Shown piece after piece: positions 45,880 through 55,176 of a stretch of DNA of 64,000 nt. The notes under the pieces are model-generated. The model ran no database searches. It was not told the DNA's origin and saw only the letters and a program-made list of their open reading frames with translations. The stretch is taken from positions 62,001-126,000 of the forward strand of contig NZ_JAHKQD010000055.1 of assembly GCF_018860915.1 (NCBI RefSeq), read 5' to 3'. The translations under genes and the position numbers were made by a program. This DNA comes from Colwellia sp. C2M11. GTDB lineage: Bacteria; Pseudomonadota; Gammaproteobacteria; Enterobacterales; Alteromonadaceae. Numbering within the stretch: the first letter of the stretch is position 1; every line of letters begins with the position of its first letter.

Positions 45880-45929
45880 AAAATTGTAACAATTTCAGAT
45901 AACAACATTGATAATTAGTTGTTATGATT

Positions 45930-45974
45930 AAAAGCTTCTACTTTTTACTTCAAGGTAATTTAGAAGCTTTTTTT
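45930..45974 (+). terminator. Terminator of nhaD
   Basis: The stem AAAAGCTTCTA/TAGAAGCTTTT with a 20-base loop is followed by TTT and TATA. It lies inside the over-long dsbB frame and argues for the later dsbB start. Confidence 0.78.
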
Positions 45975-46016
45975 ATATTCATAAGCATCGTTATCATAAG
46001 AATTATTAGGAAAAAA

Positions 46017-46535
46017 ATGAAATTTTTAAGTGATTTAACCACTCGTTCAAAATCTTGGTTATTATTAACCATATCGGCCTTAGCTTTCGAGTTATGCGCT
46101 TTATATTTTCAATATGTAATGGACTTAGCACCTTGCATCATGTGTGTATATCAACGCCTTGCAATTTGTGCAATTATTATCGCGGGTGTGATTGGCATTG
46201 CCGGTTCACGCTTTTTACTCACCAGAATAATAGCTTATGCTTTATGGGGTGTTGGTGCTATTTGGGGCTTATTAATAGCGTTAGAGCATATAGAAATGCA
46301 AAGCAACTCAGGTTCATTATTCTTTAGTTGTGAATTTGTACCTAATTTCCCAACATGGGCACCATTACACGAATGGCTCCCATTTTTATTTGAAGCAACG
46401 GGTAGTTGTGGAGATATCGATTGGCAATTTTTAGGTTACAGTATGCCGCAGTGGATGACTGTTGTTTTTGGATTTTATACAATCGCTTTTGGTATTATTT
46501 TATTAAATAGATTAATACACAGTAAAAAACTTTAA
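46017..46535 (+). CDS. dsbB: Disulfide bond formation protein B
   Basis: This 172-residue, four-helix inner-membrane protein reoxidises DsbA and passes electrons to quinones. The first periplasmic cysteine pair is in [11 protein letters not shown] and the second in FFSCEFVPN with TGSCGDIDW, matching E. coli Cys41/44 and Cys104/130. A frame runs back to 45924, but TTAGGAAAAAA stands right before the ATG at 46017 and a terminator occupies the upstream part. No dsbA is adjacent. Confidence 0.93.
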   Translation: MKFLSDLTTRSKSWLLLTISALAFELCALYFQYVMDLAPCIMCVYQRLAICAIIIAGVIGIAGSRFLLTRIIAYALWGVGAIWGLLIALEHIEMQSNSGSLFFSCEFVPNFPTWAPLHEWLPFLFEATGSCGDIDWQFLGYSMPQWMTVVFGFYTIAFGIILLNRLIHSKKL

Positions 46536-46540
46536 ACGTT

Positions 46541-46571
46541 ATCGTTAAATTAAAAGCGCTTATTTAACGAT
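46541..46571. terminator. Inverted repeat at the junction of dsbB and tetR
   Basis: Perfect 10-bp arms ATCGTTAAAT/ATTTAACGAT span the tetR stop. No T run follows, so its role as a terminator is uncertain. Confidence 0.4.
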
Positions 46572-47186
46572 AGGCGCTGCTACACCTGCAGCAACATAAG
46601 GAATTACTTGCTTAATAACGCCAGCAATATCTACTTGGCGGTCAAAATCATTTAACGCAATATCAATTAACGCATCACTTGAAGACATAGTAAACACAAT
46701 AGTCCCCATCGTAAAATGTAAACGCCAAAACATTTCTTCTGCACTCAATTCTGGATAAGCTTTGTGAACAGCATTAGTGAAATTAGTAAAAACATTTGGG
46801 TATTGAGTCGTCAAAAACCATCTTAAAAAGCCTTGGCTATCGGTATAACCTCGACCCAATAATTGCAAAAAAATACTTGTGCCATTGTCTTTAAAAGTAT
46901 TTAAATGAAGTAAAGGATCAAGAAAAGCCGAAAAAACATCAATTAAACTTGGCTTTGCTTCGTCAGAGCACAATGTGCCTAATGCTGATTCTAAGCGAGG
47001 ACTGAGTTCATTCATGTACCGAGACATAACAGCTTTGATTAACTCTTTTTTAGAGCCAAAATGATAATTAACTGCGGCTAAGTTTACTTCTGCTTGACTA
47101 GTAATTTCTCTTAACGATGTTCCGTTAAAGCCTTTATCAGAAAATAGGACTTCTGCTGCATCTAAAATTTTATTTTTTGTACTCAT
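46560..47186 (-). CDS. TetR/AcrR-family transcriptional regulator
   Basis: This 208-residue regulator has the N-terminal helix-turn-helix in ILDAAEVLFSDKGFNGTSLREITSQAEVNLAAVNYHFGSK (about residues 7-47; quoted by its ends). The C-terminal half is an all-helical ligand domain. The helix pair AEVNLAAVNYHF is like that of PsrA and related fatty-acid or drug-efflux regulators. It lies convergent to dsbB. No adjacent efflux or lipid gene reveals its target; it may act elsewhere. Confidence 0.85.
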   Translation of the reverse strand: MSTKNKILDAAEVLFSDKGFNGTSLREITSQAEVNLAAVNYHFGSKKELIKAVMSRYMNELSPRLESALGTLCSDEAKPSLIDVFSAFLDPLLHLNTFKDNGTSIFLQLLGRGYTDSQGFLRWFLTTQYPNVFTNFTNAVHKAYPELSAEEMFWRLHFTMGTIVFTMSSSDALIDIALNDFDRQVDIAGVIKQVIPYVAAGVAAPIVK

Positions 47187-47370
47187 ATTTCTTTATACCA
47201 AAACGCTATAACTAACATTAAAATTCAAACAAGCGTTTAAAATAGCTTATTTATCACGTTCAGGTCAAGCAGCATCAAGACCTAAATAATAATTTATAAT
47301 TTTATGTAGAAAAATTGAACTAATTATAAATAAGTGTCTCAAACCTAGTGAACATACATGTTTACTTCCT

Positions 47371-47414
47371 GACTCAGTGGCCTGATCTGTCAATCTGCCC
47401 TGAGTCTTTTTTTT
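47371..47414 (+). terminator. Orphan plus-strand terminator
   Basis: The stem GACTCAG/CTGAGTC is followed by eight T. The nearest plus-strand gene upstream is dsbB, more than 800 bp away beyond tetR. Confidence 0.7.
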
Positions 47415-47621
47415 CTGCTGCTGATAAGACCAAATAAAAAGTTTATCAAATTTATTTTCGTCATTATCAGCCTGATTAATAGCAAACTGTTACGCATTGT
47501 ATACAGTAACGTCTGTTAAACAAGTCATTCACGCGTCTTTTTCAACGTGTAATTTAACTATAAAAGGCAATAATGGCTATTAATCAAACCGAATAAATCA
47601 CAACCTTTTTTACTTAACTAC

Positions 47622-47653
47622 AATAAAAAAGCCTTATGAATAAAGGCCTAGCA
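47622..47653 (-). terminator. Orphan minus-strand terminator
   Basis: On the minus strand GCCTT, a short loop, AAGGC and then six T. No minus-strand gene ends here. Confidence 0.55.
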
Positions 47654-47823
47654 AGTAGAAATATCTATGACTTTAGTTTGTGATATTACTGGTTGATTTG
47701 AATAACTGAGCAACTAGATATCATTTTTACTCATCTTACTTTTCCTTTATTAGATCATTTGCATTAGTTTCATCTTTCAATATACTAAATTATCTTCCAA
47801 ATTTTCTATAACACTTAAAAAAC

Positions 47824-49677
47824 ATGATGAATAATATAACAAATACGTTCAAATTTACTTCTATTGCTTTAGTCATAGCAGCGTCATTATCTGGTTGCTC
47901 TCAAGTTCAAAGTAATTCAACAACAACAACATCACAAACAGAAGAAAAAGCGTTAACAAGCCAAGATGCGCAAGTGTTTCTAGATGATGTAGCAAAAGAA
48001 ATGACTGCTTTAGGAGTGTCTGGTGCAAGAGCTGCATGGATATATTCAAACTTTATTACAGAAGATACAGCATCTCTGGCAGCAGAAGCTGATCAAAAGT
48101 CTACTGAAGCTGGTGTTCGTTTTGCTATGCAAGCAGCTAAGTTTGATAATGTCGACGTCAATCCAACGCAACGTCGTCAATTAAATATATTAAAACAGTC
48201 TTTAGTCTTACCGGCACCTCAAGATTCTAAAAAATCTGCTGAATTAGCACAGATTGGTGCAGAATTAGGCAGCATCTATGGTAAAGGAAGTTACACAACT
48301 AAAACAGGTGAAAAACTTAGTTTAGGTGATATGACTTCAATTATGTCAACGTCTCGTGATTACGATGAATTATTAGAAATGTGGCAAGGATGGCGTGAAA
48401 TCAGTCCATCAATGAAGCCTTTATATGCTCGCCAAGCAGAATTAGCAAATGAAGGGGCAAAAGGATTAGGCTATAAAGATCTTGGAGCTATGTGGCGTTC
48501 AAACTATGATATGCCTGCCGACGATTTTGCCAATGAATTAGATCGACTTTGGGGGCAAGTAAAGCCTTTATATGATGATTTACATTGTTATGTACGTAGC
48601 GAGCTTGGTAAAGAATATGGCGAAGATAAAGTACCACAAGATCAACCTATTCCAGCGCATTTACTTGGTAATATGTGGGCACAATCTTGGGGAAATATTT
48701 ATGATGTGGTTGCTCCCGATAATGCCGATCCAGGTTATGATGTAACTAAGCAATTAGCAGTTCATAATTATGATGAAATACAAATGGTTAAAGGCGCAGA
48801 AAAGTTTTTTACTTCACTTGGATTTGACGCATTACCCGAGACTTTTTGGACTCGTTCATTATTTACTAAACCTGAAGATAGAGATGTAATTTGTCATGCT
48901 TCAGCGTGGGATTTAGATGCTAAAGATGATTTACGCATTAAAATGTGTATTCAAAAAACGGGCGAAGAATTCTCTGTTATTCACCACGAATTAGGTCACA
49001 ATTTTTATCAACGAGCCTATAAAGATCAGCCTGTATATTTCCAAAACAGTGCTAATGACGGATTTCATGAAGCAATTGGTGATACTATTGCCTTATCGGT
49101 TACACCAAAATATCTAAAAGAAATTGGTTTAATTGACACTATTCCTGATGAGTCAAAAGATATTGGTTTATTGATGAAAATGGCCTTGGATAAAGTTGCC
49201 TTTATTCCTTTTGGTTTAATGGTAGATCAATGGCGCTGGAAAGTTTACTCAGGCGAAATTACACCTGAAAACTACAATACTGCTTGGTGGGAATTACGTG
49301 AAAAATATCAAGGTGTTGCCGCACCAGTTGAGCGTGAACAATCAGCGTTTGATCCAGGTGCAAAATACCACGTTCCAGGTGGTGTTCCATATAGCCGTTA
49401 TTTCTTAGCGCATATACAACAATTTGAATTTCATCGTGCTTTATGTGAAATTGCTGGTAATACCGATCCGATTCACCGTTGTTCTATTTACAATAATAAA
49501 GATGCAGGTAAAGCACTTAATACTATGTTAGAAATGGGCTCTAGCCAGCCTTGGCAACAAGCGTACAAAGTATTAACCGGTAATGAACAAATGGATGCTA
49601 CGGCAATTTTAGATTACTTTGCCCCATTACAAACTTGGCTAAAAGATAAAAACCAAGGTAAACAATGTGGCTTTTAA
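47824..49677 (+). CDS. Peptidase family M2 (ACE-like) lipoprotein
   Basis: This 617-residue zinc dipeptidyl carboxypeptidase related to angiotensin-converting enzyme has a lipobox LSGC near residue 25, which anchors it in the envelope. The zinc site HHELGH (HEXXH) and the downstream glutamate motif HEAIGDTIALS are intact, as is a PGGVPYSRYFLA segment near the C-terminus. Bacterial M2 enzymes probably trim peptides in the periplasm. Two ATG codons in tandem precede the signal peptide, without a strong ribosome site. It is monocistronic, with a terminator after the stop. Confidence 0.93.
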   Translation: MMNNITNTFKFTSIALVIAASLSGCSQVQSNSTTTTSQTEEKALTSQDAQVFLDDVAKEMTALGVSGARAAWIYSNFITEDTASLAAEADQKSTEAGVRFAMQAAKFDNVDVNPTQRRQLNILKQSLVLPAPQDSKKSAELAQIGAELGSIYGKGSYTTKTGEKLSLGDMTSIMSTSRDYDELLEMWQGWREISPSMKPLYARQAELANEGAKGLGYKDLGAMWRSNYDMPADDFANELDRLWGQVKPLYDDLHCYVRSELGKEYGEDKVPQDQPIPAHLLGNMWAQSWGNIYDVVAPDNADPGYDVTKQLAVHNYDEIQMVKGAEKFFTSLGFDALPETFWTRSLFTKPEDRDVICHASAWDLDAKDDLRIKMCIQKTGEEFSVIHHELGHNFYQRAYKDQPVYFQNSANDGFHEAIGDTIALSVTPKYLKEIGLIDTIPDESKDIGLLMKMALDKVAFIPFGLMVDQWRWKVYSGEITPENYNTAWWELREKYQGVAAPVEREQSAFDPGAKYHVPGGVPYSRYFLAHIQQFEFHRALCEIAGNTDPIHRCSIYNNKDAGKALNTMLEMGSSQPWQQAYKVLTGNEQMDATAILDYFAPLQTWLKDKNQGKQCGF

Positions 49678-49707
49678 ATAAATAATCCACAGATAATTTT
49701 ACTCAAT

Positions 49708-49742
49708 AAAAGCCCTAATATTCACAATATTAGGGCTTTTTA
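49708..49742. terminator. Terminator of the M2 peptidase gene
   Basis: A 15-bp stem AAAAGCCCTAATATT/AATATTAGGGCTTTT with loop CAC, followed by TTA. It can work on both strands. Confidence 0.92.
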
Positions 49743-49990
49743 TTTTGACCTTGGATTATCACACCAACACTGAGCATAATATGTTAGACTGCCTCGCTAT
49801 TGTCTATCATCACATTCTAAATAATCATTTCATGTTGCTGTAATATATCTATTAATTAGGGTAAATACTGCTAGGAAATTGTGTAGTGATGAACGACCAA
49901 CAGGTAATGCCTTTACTCCTGCTCGTAAATTAACTTGTAGATATAAATAGGTAACCACTAATAAACAATAGCGTATTTTACTAAATTATT
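49743..49990. other. Intergenic region before the YgjV-like gene
   Basis: AT-rich, with no recognisable element beyond the terminator at its left edge. Confidence 0.4.
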
Positions 49991-50497
49991 ATGTCTGATT
50001 TTTTCATTTCACAACTACTCGTTAGCGTCACACTCATTATTGAATGCTGTGCTATGCAACTGAAGAACAAAAACTACATTTTGGCTCTATTGTCTGTTAG
50101 TTGTTTTTTTAATGGTTTTCATTATCTATTACTTGATCAGCCTACCGCAGGTTTTATTTTTTTGTTTTCCAGTTTGCGTTTTTTAATTTCAATAAAATGG
50201 AAGTTAAAATGGCTTTCCTTTGCATCGCTTGGGGTAAGTTTACTCATAACCGTTGCTACTTATATTGGTTTGTTAAGCATTGTTGGCTTTATAGCAACAG
50301 TATTTATTACGCTCGGTTCATTTAGTCACAATGATAAATTTTTACGCTTAATGATGATTATAGGTGGCTCATTATGGCTGGTGCATAACCTTATTTTGTG
50401 GACGCCTATAGGGGTACTCGTTGAAGTCATTTTTGTTGGTAGTAGTTTTATAGGATATTATCGTTATTATCTCGCGCAAAAACCAATAAAGTATTAA
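49991..50497 (+). CDS. YgjV-family inner-membrane protein
   Basis: This 168-residue protein has five to six predicted helices. The pattern NKNYILALLSVSCFFNGFHYLLL and the later IGGSLWLVHNLILWTPIGVLVE fit the YgjV family. E. coli YgjV has about 183 residues. Its function is unknown. The gene stands alone, with a poor ribosome site. Confidence 0.75.
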   Translation: MSDFFISQLLVSVTLIIECCAMQLKNKNYILALLSVSCFFNGFHYLLLDQPTAGFIFLFSSLRFLISIKWKLKWLSFASLGVSLLITVATYIGLLSIVGFIATVFITLGSFSHNDKFLRLMMIIGGSLWLVHNLILWTPIGVLVEVIFVGSSFIGYYRYYLAQKPIKY

Positions 50498-50842
50498 CCC
50501 GAATTAATCAGTAAATAAAATACTGGTTTGATAAGTCTGAATCGATACTGAGAGAGTCCAGCTATAAAATTTATAGTGGTTACACTCAATGCTATGTCGG
50601 CTCCTTTTTTAAGCCATTATAAAAAGACTCATGCTATTAATATCACTTAAAGTAGCATTTAATTCTTTTTCATTTATATTGATCAAAGTACTCCATAACA
50701 GCGTTGCTCTTTACTACAATAACAATTATTCTCAATTAAGGGCCTTACCTTGATATATTTTCCAGTACACAATAAGATTATAAACTTAATGAGAATGATA
50801 TATTAACAACCTAATCAATACTTTAATTCAAGATAATATTAG
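50498..50842. other. Intergenic region before the patatin gene, Fur-like motifs
   Basis: No gene. It contains a Fur-like 15-mer at 50720-50734 and a weaker one around 50789-50803. Confidence 0.45.
50720..50734. promoter_or_regulatory. Fur-box-like sequence
   Basis: On the minus strand TGAGAATAATTGTTA matches the 7-1-7 Fur core TGATAAT-N-ATTATCA at 11 or 12 of 14 positions. A weaker partial match (TGAGAATGATATATT) lies 70 bp on. AT-rich background makes this tentative. Confidence 0.35.
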
Positions 50843-52012
50843 ATGACTAGAAGACATAATTATGTTGCCAGTAAAAACGCTTTAGTACTAACCGGTGGTG
50901 GGGCTCGAGCCGCCTATCAGGTAGGAGTTCTTTCAGCTATAGCTAAGTTTGTCCCTAGAAATCATGCTATTCCCTTCCCTATTCTCAGTGGCACTTCAGC
51001 CGGAGCTATTAACACTACTGCCTTAGGCTGCTACGCATCATGTTTTCATTTAGGGGTAAAAAAACTTGAATGGGTATGGAAAAATCTCGATACCAGTAAA
51101 ATTTATCATAACAATACCCGCGGTGTATTTGGCCATATAGGTAAAGCTATGTTTGCTAACTTTCAAGCTGATTACGCCAATAAATTACCACGTAGTTTAT
51201 TAAACAATGAGCCGCTTCGTGACCTACTAAACTCTGTTATGAATTTTAAACGTATTGATAATAACATTTTACAGGGATATCTATCTGCCACATCAGTTAC
51301 CGCTTCCAGTTATAGTACAGGAAATTCTATCAGTTTCTTTCAAGCTGACGATACGATAACGCCCTGGAATAGAGAGAAGCGTTGTGGTCAAGCAACTCAA
51401 CTTAATACTGAACATTTAATGGCTTCAGCAGCAATTCCTCTAGTATTCCCGTCTGTAAAAATTAAAAAGAATCACTTTGGCGATGGCTCTGTACATCAAT
51501 TATCGCCACTAAGCCCTGCGATCCATTTAGGCGCGAAGCATATTTTTATTATAGGTGTAGAGCAACCTAGAGAGCCTATTTATGTTAATGAAAATACCCC
51601 TCACCCGCCGACGGCAGCAACAATTGCTGGTCATCTATTAGATTCTATATTCGCTGACACTATGAATAGTGATTTAGAACGTATGGCCCGTATAAATGAA
51701 ACTTTAAAGTTGATTCCAAAAAGTAAAAAAGAAAATGTTGAAGGCCTAAAGCATATTGATAGTTTTATTATTAATCCAAGTAGTGATTTTAATACTATCG
51801 CACTAAATTATTATGATGATTTACCTTTACCTGTAAGAATCTTATTACGTAGCGCCGGAATTAATAATGATGCTGAATCAAGTCTTATTAGCTATTTACT
51901 GTTTGAAAAAAACTTCTGCAGCGAGCTAATAAGATTAGGGTTTAATGATGCCATGGAGCAAGAGAATCAAATCAGGCATTTCTTAAATTTATATACAGCA
52001 ACTAAGTCCTAA
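50843..52012 (+). CDS. Patatin-like phospholipase
   Basis: This 389-residue patatin-fold lipid acyl hydrolase has the oxyanion motif TGGGARAAYQVG near residue 19, the nucleophile elbow GTSAG and the catalytic dyad Asp in FGDGSVHQL. The C-terminal region (about 270-389) is helical and lacks a known domain. There is no signal peptide, so it is probably cytoplasmic. Members remodel membrane lipids or act as effectors; this one sits in no secretion locus. A short tandem repeat follows its stop. Confidence 0.88.
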   Translation: MTRRHNYVASKNALVLTGGGARAAYQVGVLSAIAKFVPRNHAIPFPILSGTSAGAINTTALGCYASCFHLGVKKLEWVWKNLDTSKIYHNNTRGVFGHIGKAMFANFQADYANKLPRSLLNNEPLRDLLNSVMNFKRIDNNILQGYLSATSVTASSYSTGNSISFFQADDTITPWNREKRCGQATQLNTEHLMASAAIPLVFPSVKIKKNHFGDGSVHQLSPLSPAIHLGAKHIFIIGVEQPREPIYVNENTPHPPTAATIAGHLLDSIFADTMNSDLERMARINETLKLIPKSKKENVEGLKHIDSFIINPSSDFNTIALNYYDDLPLPVRILLRSAGINNDAESSLISYLLFEKNFCSELIRLGFNDAMEQENQIRHFLNLYTATKS

Positions 52013-52042
52013 ATAAACTGCCAAAATAAACTGCCAAAATAA
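52011..52042 (+). repeat. Short tandem duplication after the patatin gene
   Basis: The unit AAATAAACTGCCA-like is present twice in a row with a degenerate third. A likely product of replication slippage. Confidence 0.6.
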
Positions 52043-52102
52043 ATGTACGTATAAAAGCTTATGTCTTAATATGAAAACCCGTTTAAATTTAGGTTTGTAC
52101 TA

Positions 52103-53752
52103 ATGAAAAAAATTATAATTTTTATATTACTTGCTATCGTACAATTCTCAGCCTTTTCACAAACAACATTACTGAAAAATATTAATGGTTATACATTAAA
52201 TGAAACAGGTGAACTTGTTCAGTTTTCAGCTATGCAGTTTAGCGATGACAAAATAGATAAAATATTTACCAGCAATGACATCCTACCGACAAAAAATATA
52301 CAAGAAATTGACGGACAGGGTAAAACACTATTACCTGGTTTAATTGATGCTCATGGACATGTATTAGGCTACGCCTTAAGCTTAATGCAAGTGAATCTAA
52401 ACAATGTATTATCTGAGCAAGAAGCAGTTCAATTAGCGATTAACTTTCATAAAAAACATGAAAATGGACAATGGCTGTTAGGCCGAGGTTGGAATCAAGT
52501 TTTATGGAAAGATCAACAATACCCAACAGCCATCTCACTTGATGAATATTTCAAAAACACACCTGTTTGGTTTAGCAGAATAGATGGTCATGCAGGCTGG
52601 GCAAATTCAAAAGCGATGGAGTTAGCGGGTATTGATCATACCTCAGTTTCACCTAACGGTGGTGAAATAGTCAAAGATAAACAAGGTAAACCTACCGGTA
52701 TTTTTATTGATAATGCAATGAGCCTTATCACCGATAATATTCCTATGATAACGCAAAAAGAGATGAAAGAAGTTTTAGTAATCGCTTTAAATGAATTAGC
52801 TAAAGTAGGCTTAACATCAGTACATGATGCTGGTATTAGTAACGCAAATATTTCGGCTTATAAAGCATTAGCTTTAGAAGATAAGATGCCAATTAGAGTC
52901 AATGGTATGATCTATGTTGATGATACAAATTTACAAGAATTATTAAAACATGGGCACTTTAAATCCCCTGATGATAAATTTATTATCAATAGTGTTAAAA
53001 TTTCAGCTGATGGTGCTTTAGGTAGTAGAGGTGCGTCATTAATTAAAGATTATTCCGACTTAAGTAATCATAGAGGCTTATTACTCTACAACCAAGAAAC
53101 GTTAGCCTCACTGATACAAACAGTAATGATGGCAGGTTTTCAAGTAAACACTCATGCAATTGGAGATAATGCCAATAAACTTGTCTTAGATCTTTATGAA
53201 AAATATATAAAAAGCACGAAAACAAGAAATATGCGTCACCGAATAGAGCACTCGCAAATTCTTCGTCTAAAAGACATCCCTCGCTTTGATGAGTTAGGCG
53301 TAATAGCCTCAATGCAAGCCACTCATGCAACAAGTGACAAGAATATGGCACAAGACCGTTTAGGTGAAGAAAGAATATTAGGTGCTTATGCATGGCAAAA
53401 ACTAATCAAGGCTAATGCCATCATTGCTGGCGGATCAGACTTTCCTATTGAATCAAGTAATCCATTTTTTGGCCTTCACGCAAGTGTCACAAGACAAGAT
53501 CATCAAAACAAACCAGCTTTAGGTTGGTTTCCAGAAGAATCTATGTCCATTAAGGAAGCATTTAGAACATTTACTGTTAATGCTGCCTATGCAGGCCACC
53601 AAGAAGATATTATTGGTATACTTGCTAAAGATAAAAAAGCTGACTTTATTCTGATTGACCAAGATATTTTTGCCATTCAAAGCAGTGACATTTGGAAAAC
53701 TAAAGTTTTACAAACCTGGGTAGACGGTAAACAACTCACGTTCAATGAGTAA
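52103..53752 (+). CDS. Secreted amidohydrolase (Amidohydro_3, YtcJ-like)
   Basis: This 549-residue metal-dependent hydrolase has a signal peptide (MKKIIIFILLAIVQFSAFSQ). The metal site motif LIDAHGHVLGYA is in place, later ligands appear in VNTHAIGDNAN and HRIEHSQIL, and AGGSDFPIES supplies the final Asp. YtcJ-like enzymes hydrolyse amides or carbamates, and substrates are mostly untested. It lies 90 bp after the patatin gene on the same strand and may share its transcript. Export to the periplasm is likely. Confidence 0.88.
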   Translation: MKKIIIFILLAIVQFSAFSQTTLLKNINGYTLNETGELVQFSAMQFSDDKIDKIFTSNDILPTKNIQEIDGQGKTLLPGLIDAHGHVLGYALSLMQVNLNNVLSEQEAVQLAINFHKKHENGQWLLGRGWNQVLWKDQQYPTAISLDEYFKNTPVWFSRIDGHAGWANSKAMELAGIDHTSVSPNGGEIVKDKQGKPTGIFIDNAMSLITDNIPMITQKEMKEVLVIALNELAKVGLTSVHDAGISNANISAYKALALEDKMPIRVNGMIYVDDTNLQELLKHGHFKSPDDKFIINSVKISADGALGSRGASLIKDYSDLSNHRGLLLYNQETLASLIQTVMMAGFQVNTHAIGDNANKLVLDLYEKYIKSTKTRNMRHRIEHSQILRLKDIPRFDELGVIASMQATHATSDKNMAQDRLGEERILGAYAWQKLIKANAIIAGGSDFPIESSNPFFGLHASVTRQDHQNKPALGWFPEESMSIKEAFRTFTVNAAYAGHQEDIIGILAKDKKADFILIDQDIFAIQSSDIWKTKVLQTWVDGKQLTFNE

Positions 53753-54244
53753 TACTGTATATTAGAACGAAAAGTAAAAAATACTAAGTAAAGGTGTTGT
53801 AATAGAAGCTTTATCTATACGTTTTACAATACCTGACCTGCACTGGCAGTAATTAGTTCTATTTAAGAGATAATATAAATTAATTATGTATTATCTCGTC
53901 CAATCAATATTTTCAATAAAATAATGCGAGTATAAGATACTCATGTTATAAATCATCCCTAACCCTATGCTATTAATACTAAAAATGTCCTATATAGCTA
54001 TTTAAAAGAAAAAACAAACTTGCCACCCGGCAAACTATTGCCGTCAATTTGCTGACAAGCAATATACCATCTAAAAACCATACAAGGCATCCACACAAAG
54101 ATAAAACAAAAGCCATGTAAATCAAATACATAGATAGCAACTTAAAGATCGTTTTTTTAATTGAACCACACTCTAAATTATTGGAATAATTTTTGCTTAA
54201 ACATACTTATTAACAACTAAAGCTATGTAAATAGAGGCGTAAGT
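53753..54244. other. Intergenic region before the GGDEF gene
   Basis: No gene. A 9-bp inverted repeat GAGATAATA/TATTATCTC lies at 53867-53897. A TTGCC-ACCC-GGCAA hairpin near 54022 does not fit the c-di-GMP-I riboswitch consensus. Confidence 0.45.
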
Positions 54245-55135
54245 ATGCAAACATTGAATATACTTGAAAATACAACACCATCATTTAATGTATTTAATGT
54301 ATTAGCAAATAGTACTGCTATCAATAATAAACAAAATATGAGTTTGTTAGAGCAACTCCAAACAACCTTATCTTTAGAGAAATTACTCGATATTTTTGCT
54401 ATGGAAGCCGCTCGTTATATCAAATTTTCAGGGTTATATTTTAAAAGTGAAATTGCCAGCAAAACTTTACGTGGAAGCCGTAAATCAAAACAGGAACGCC
54501 ACTTTGAATTAAAGCTAAATAATGAATTTATTGGGACGCTTACCTACGGTATAAATAACCCTATTAGCATGCATCATTATAAAGACTTACAACGAATCCA
54601 TAAAATACTATTATACCCTTTAAAAAATGCTCTCCAGTATCACCAAGCGATGCAACTTGCTATGGAAGATGGTTTAACGGGCTTAGGGAACCGTAGATAT
54701 TTTGATGATCAATTAAAACGTGCCATGCATAATGCAAATCGTCAACATGAGATGGTTGGTTTGATTTTAGGAGACTTAAACAAATTTAAAGCCATTAATG
54801 ACAATTACGGCCACAGTATAGGGGATCAAGTACTGATGCAATTCTCTGATATTTTAAGAACTTGTGTACGTGATTCCGACAGTATATTTCGTTTTGGTGG
54901 TGATGAATTTGCTATTATTGTTGAGCATGCGAGTAAAGATGCTTTAGATATCATTGAAAGCAGAATTGATGGTGCTTTAAAAACAAACATCATACTTTCA
55001 AAATACCAAGTAGGTTGCAGTTTAGGTACAACCTTTATGACTAGAGCTGATAATGAGCAAACATTATTTGAACGAGCTGATGCAGCGCTCTACCGTGAAA
55101 AAATGAAAAGCATAACAGGCTTGAGTGTTGTTTAA
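54245..55135 (+). CDS. Diguanylate cyclase (GGDEF)
   Basis: This 296-residue cytoplasmic protein has an N-terminal region without a recognised sensor family (about 1-130) followed by a GGDEF domain starting at MEDGLTGLGNRRYFD. The active site is the canonical GGDEF in FRFGGDEFAIIV. An RDSD inhibitory I-site lies exactly five residues before it, so product feedback is expected. It makes c-di-GMP, which usually favours surface attachment. No phosphodiesterase or effector gene is adjacent. Confidence 0.92.
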   Translation: MQTLNILENTTPSFNVFNVLANSTAINNKQNMSLLEQLQTTLSLEKLLDIFAMEAARYIKFSGLYFKSEIASKTLRGSRKSKQERHFELKLNNEFIGTLTYGINNPISMHHYKDLQRIHKILLYPLKNALQYHQAMQLAMEDGLTGLGNRRYFDDQLKRAMHNANRQHEMVGLILGDLNKFKAINDNYGHSIGDQVLMQFSDILRTCVRDSDSIFRFGGDEFAIIVEHASKDALDIIESRIDGALKTNIILSKYQVGCSLGTTFMTRADNEQTLFERADAALYREKMKSITGLSVV

Positions 55136-55176
55136 GCCAGCCAACATAAACAACATAAATATTAAACGAACTAAAC

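Larger units (their letters stand above)
47187..47823. other. Intergenic region with two orphan terminators
   Basis: No gene. It carries a strong plus-strand terminator (47371-47414) and a minus-strand terminator (47622-47653), neither close behind an annotated gene. A ribosome site GGAAAAGTAAG before a six-codon frame (MSKNDI) lies on the minus strand near 47735. Short transcripts are possible. Confidence 0.5.

Noticed and set aside
45924..46016. N-terminal extension of dsbB.
   Set aside because: It overlaps the nhaD terminator, and the later ATG has a much better ribosome site and the usual family start.
54020..54060. GGCAAAC-containing hairpin 190 bp before the GGDEF gene, considered as a c-di-GMP riboswitch.
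   Set aside because: The second conserved block (ACGCAAAGCC-like) and the tetraloop helix are missing.
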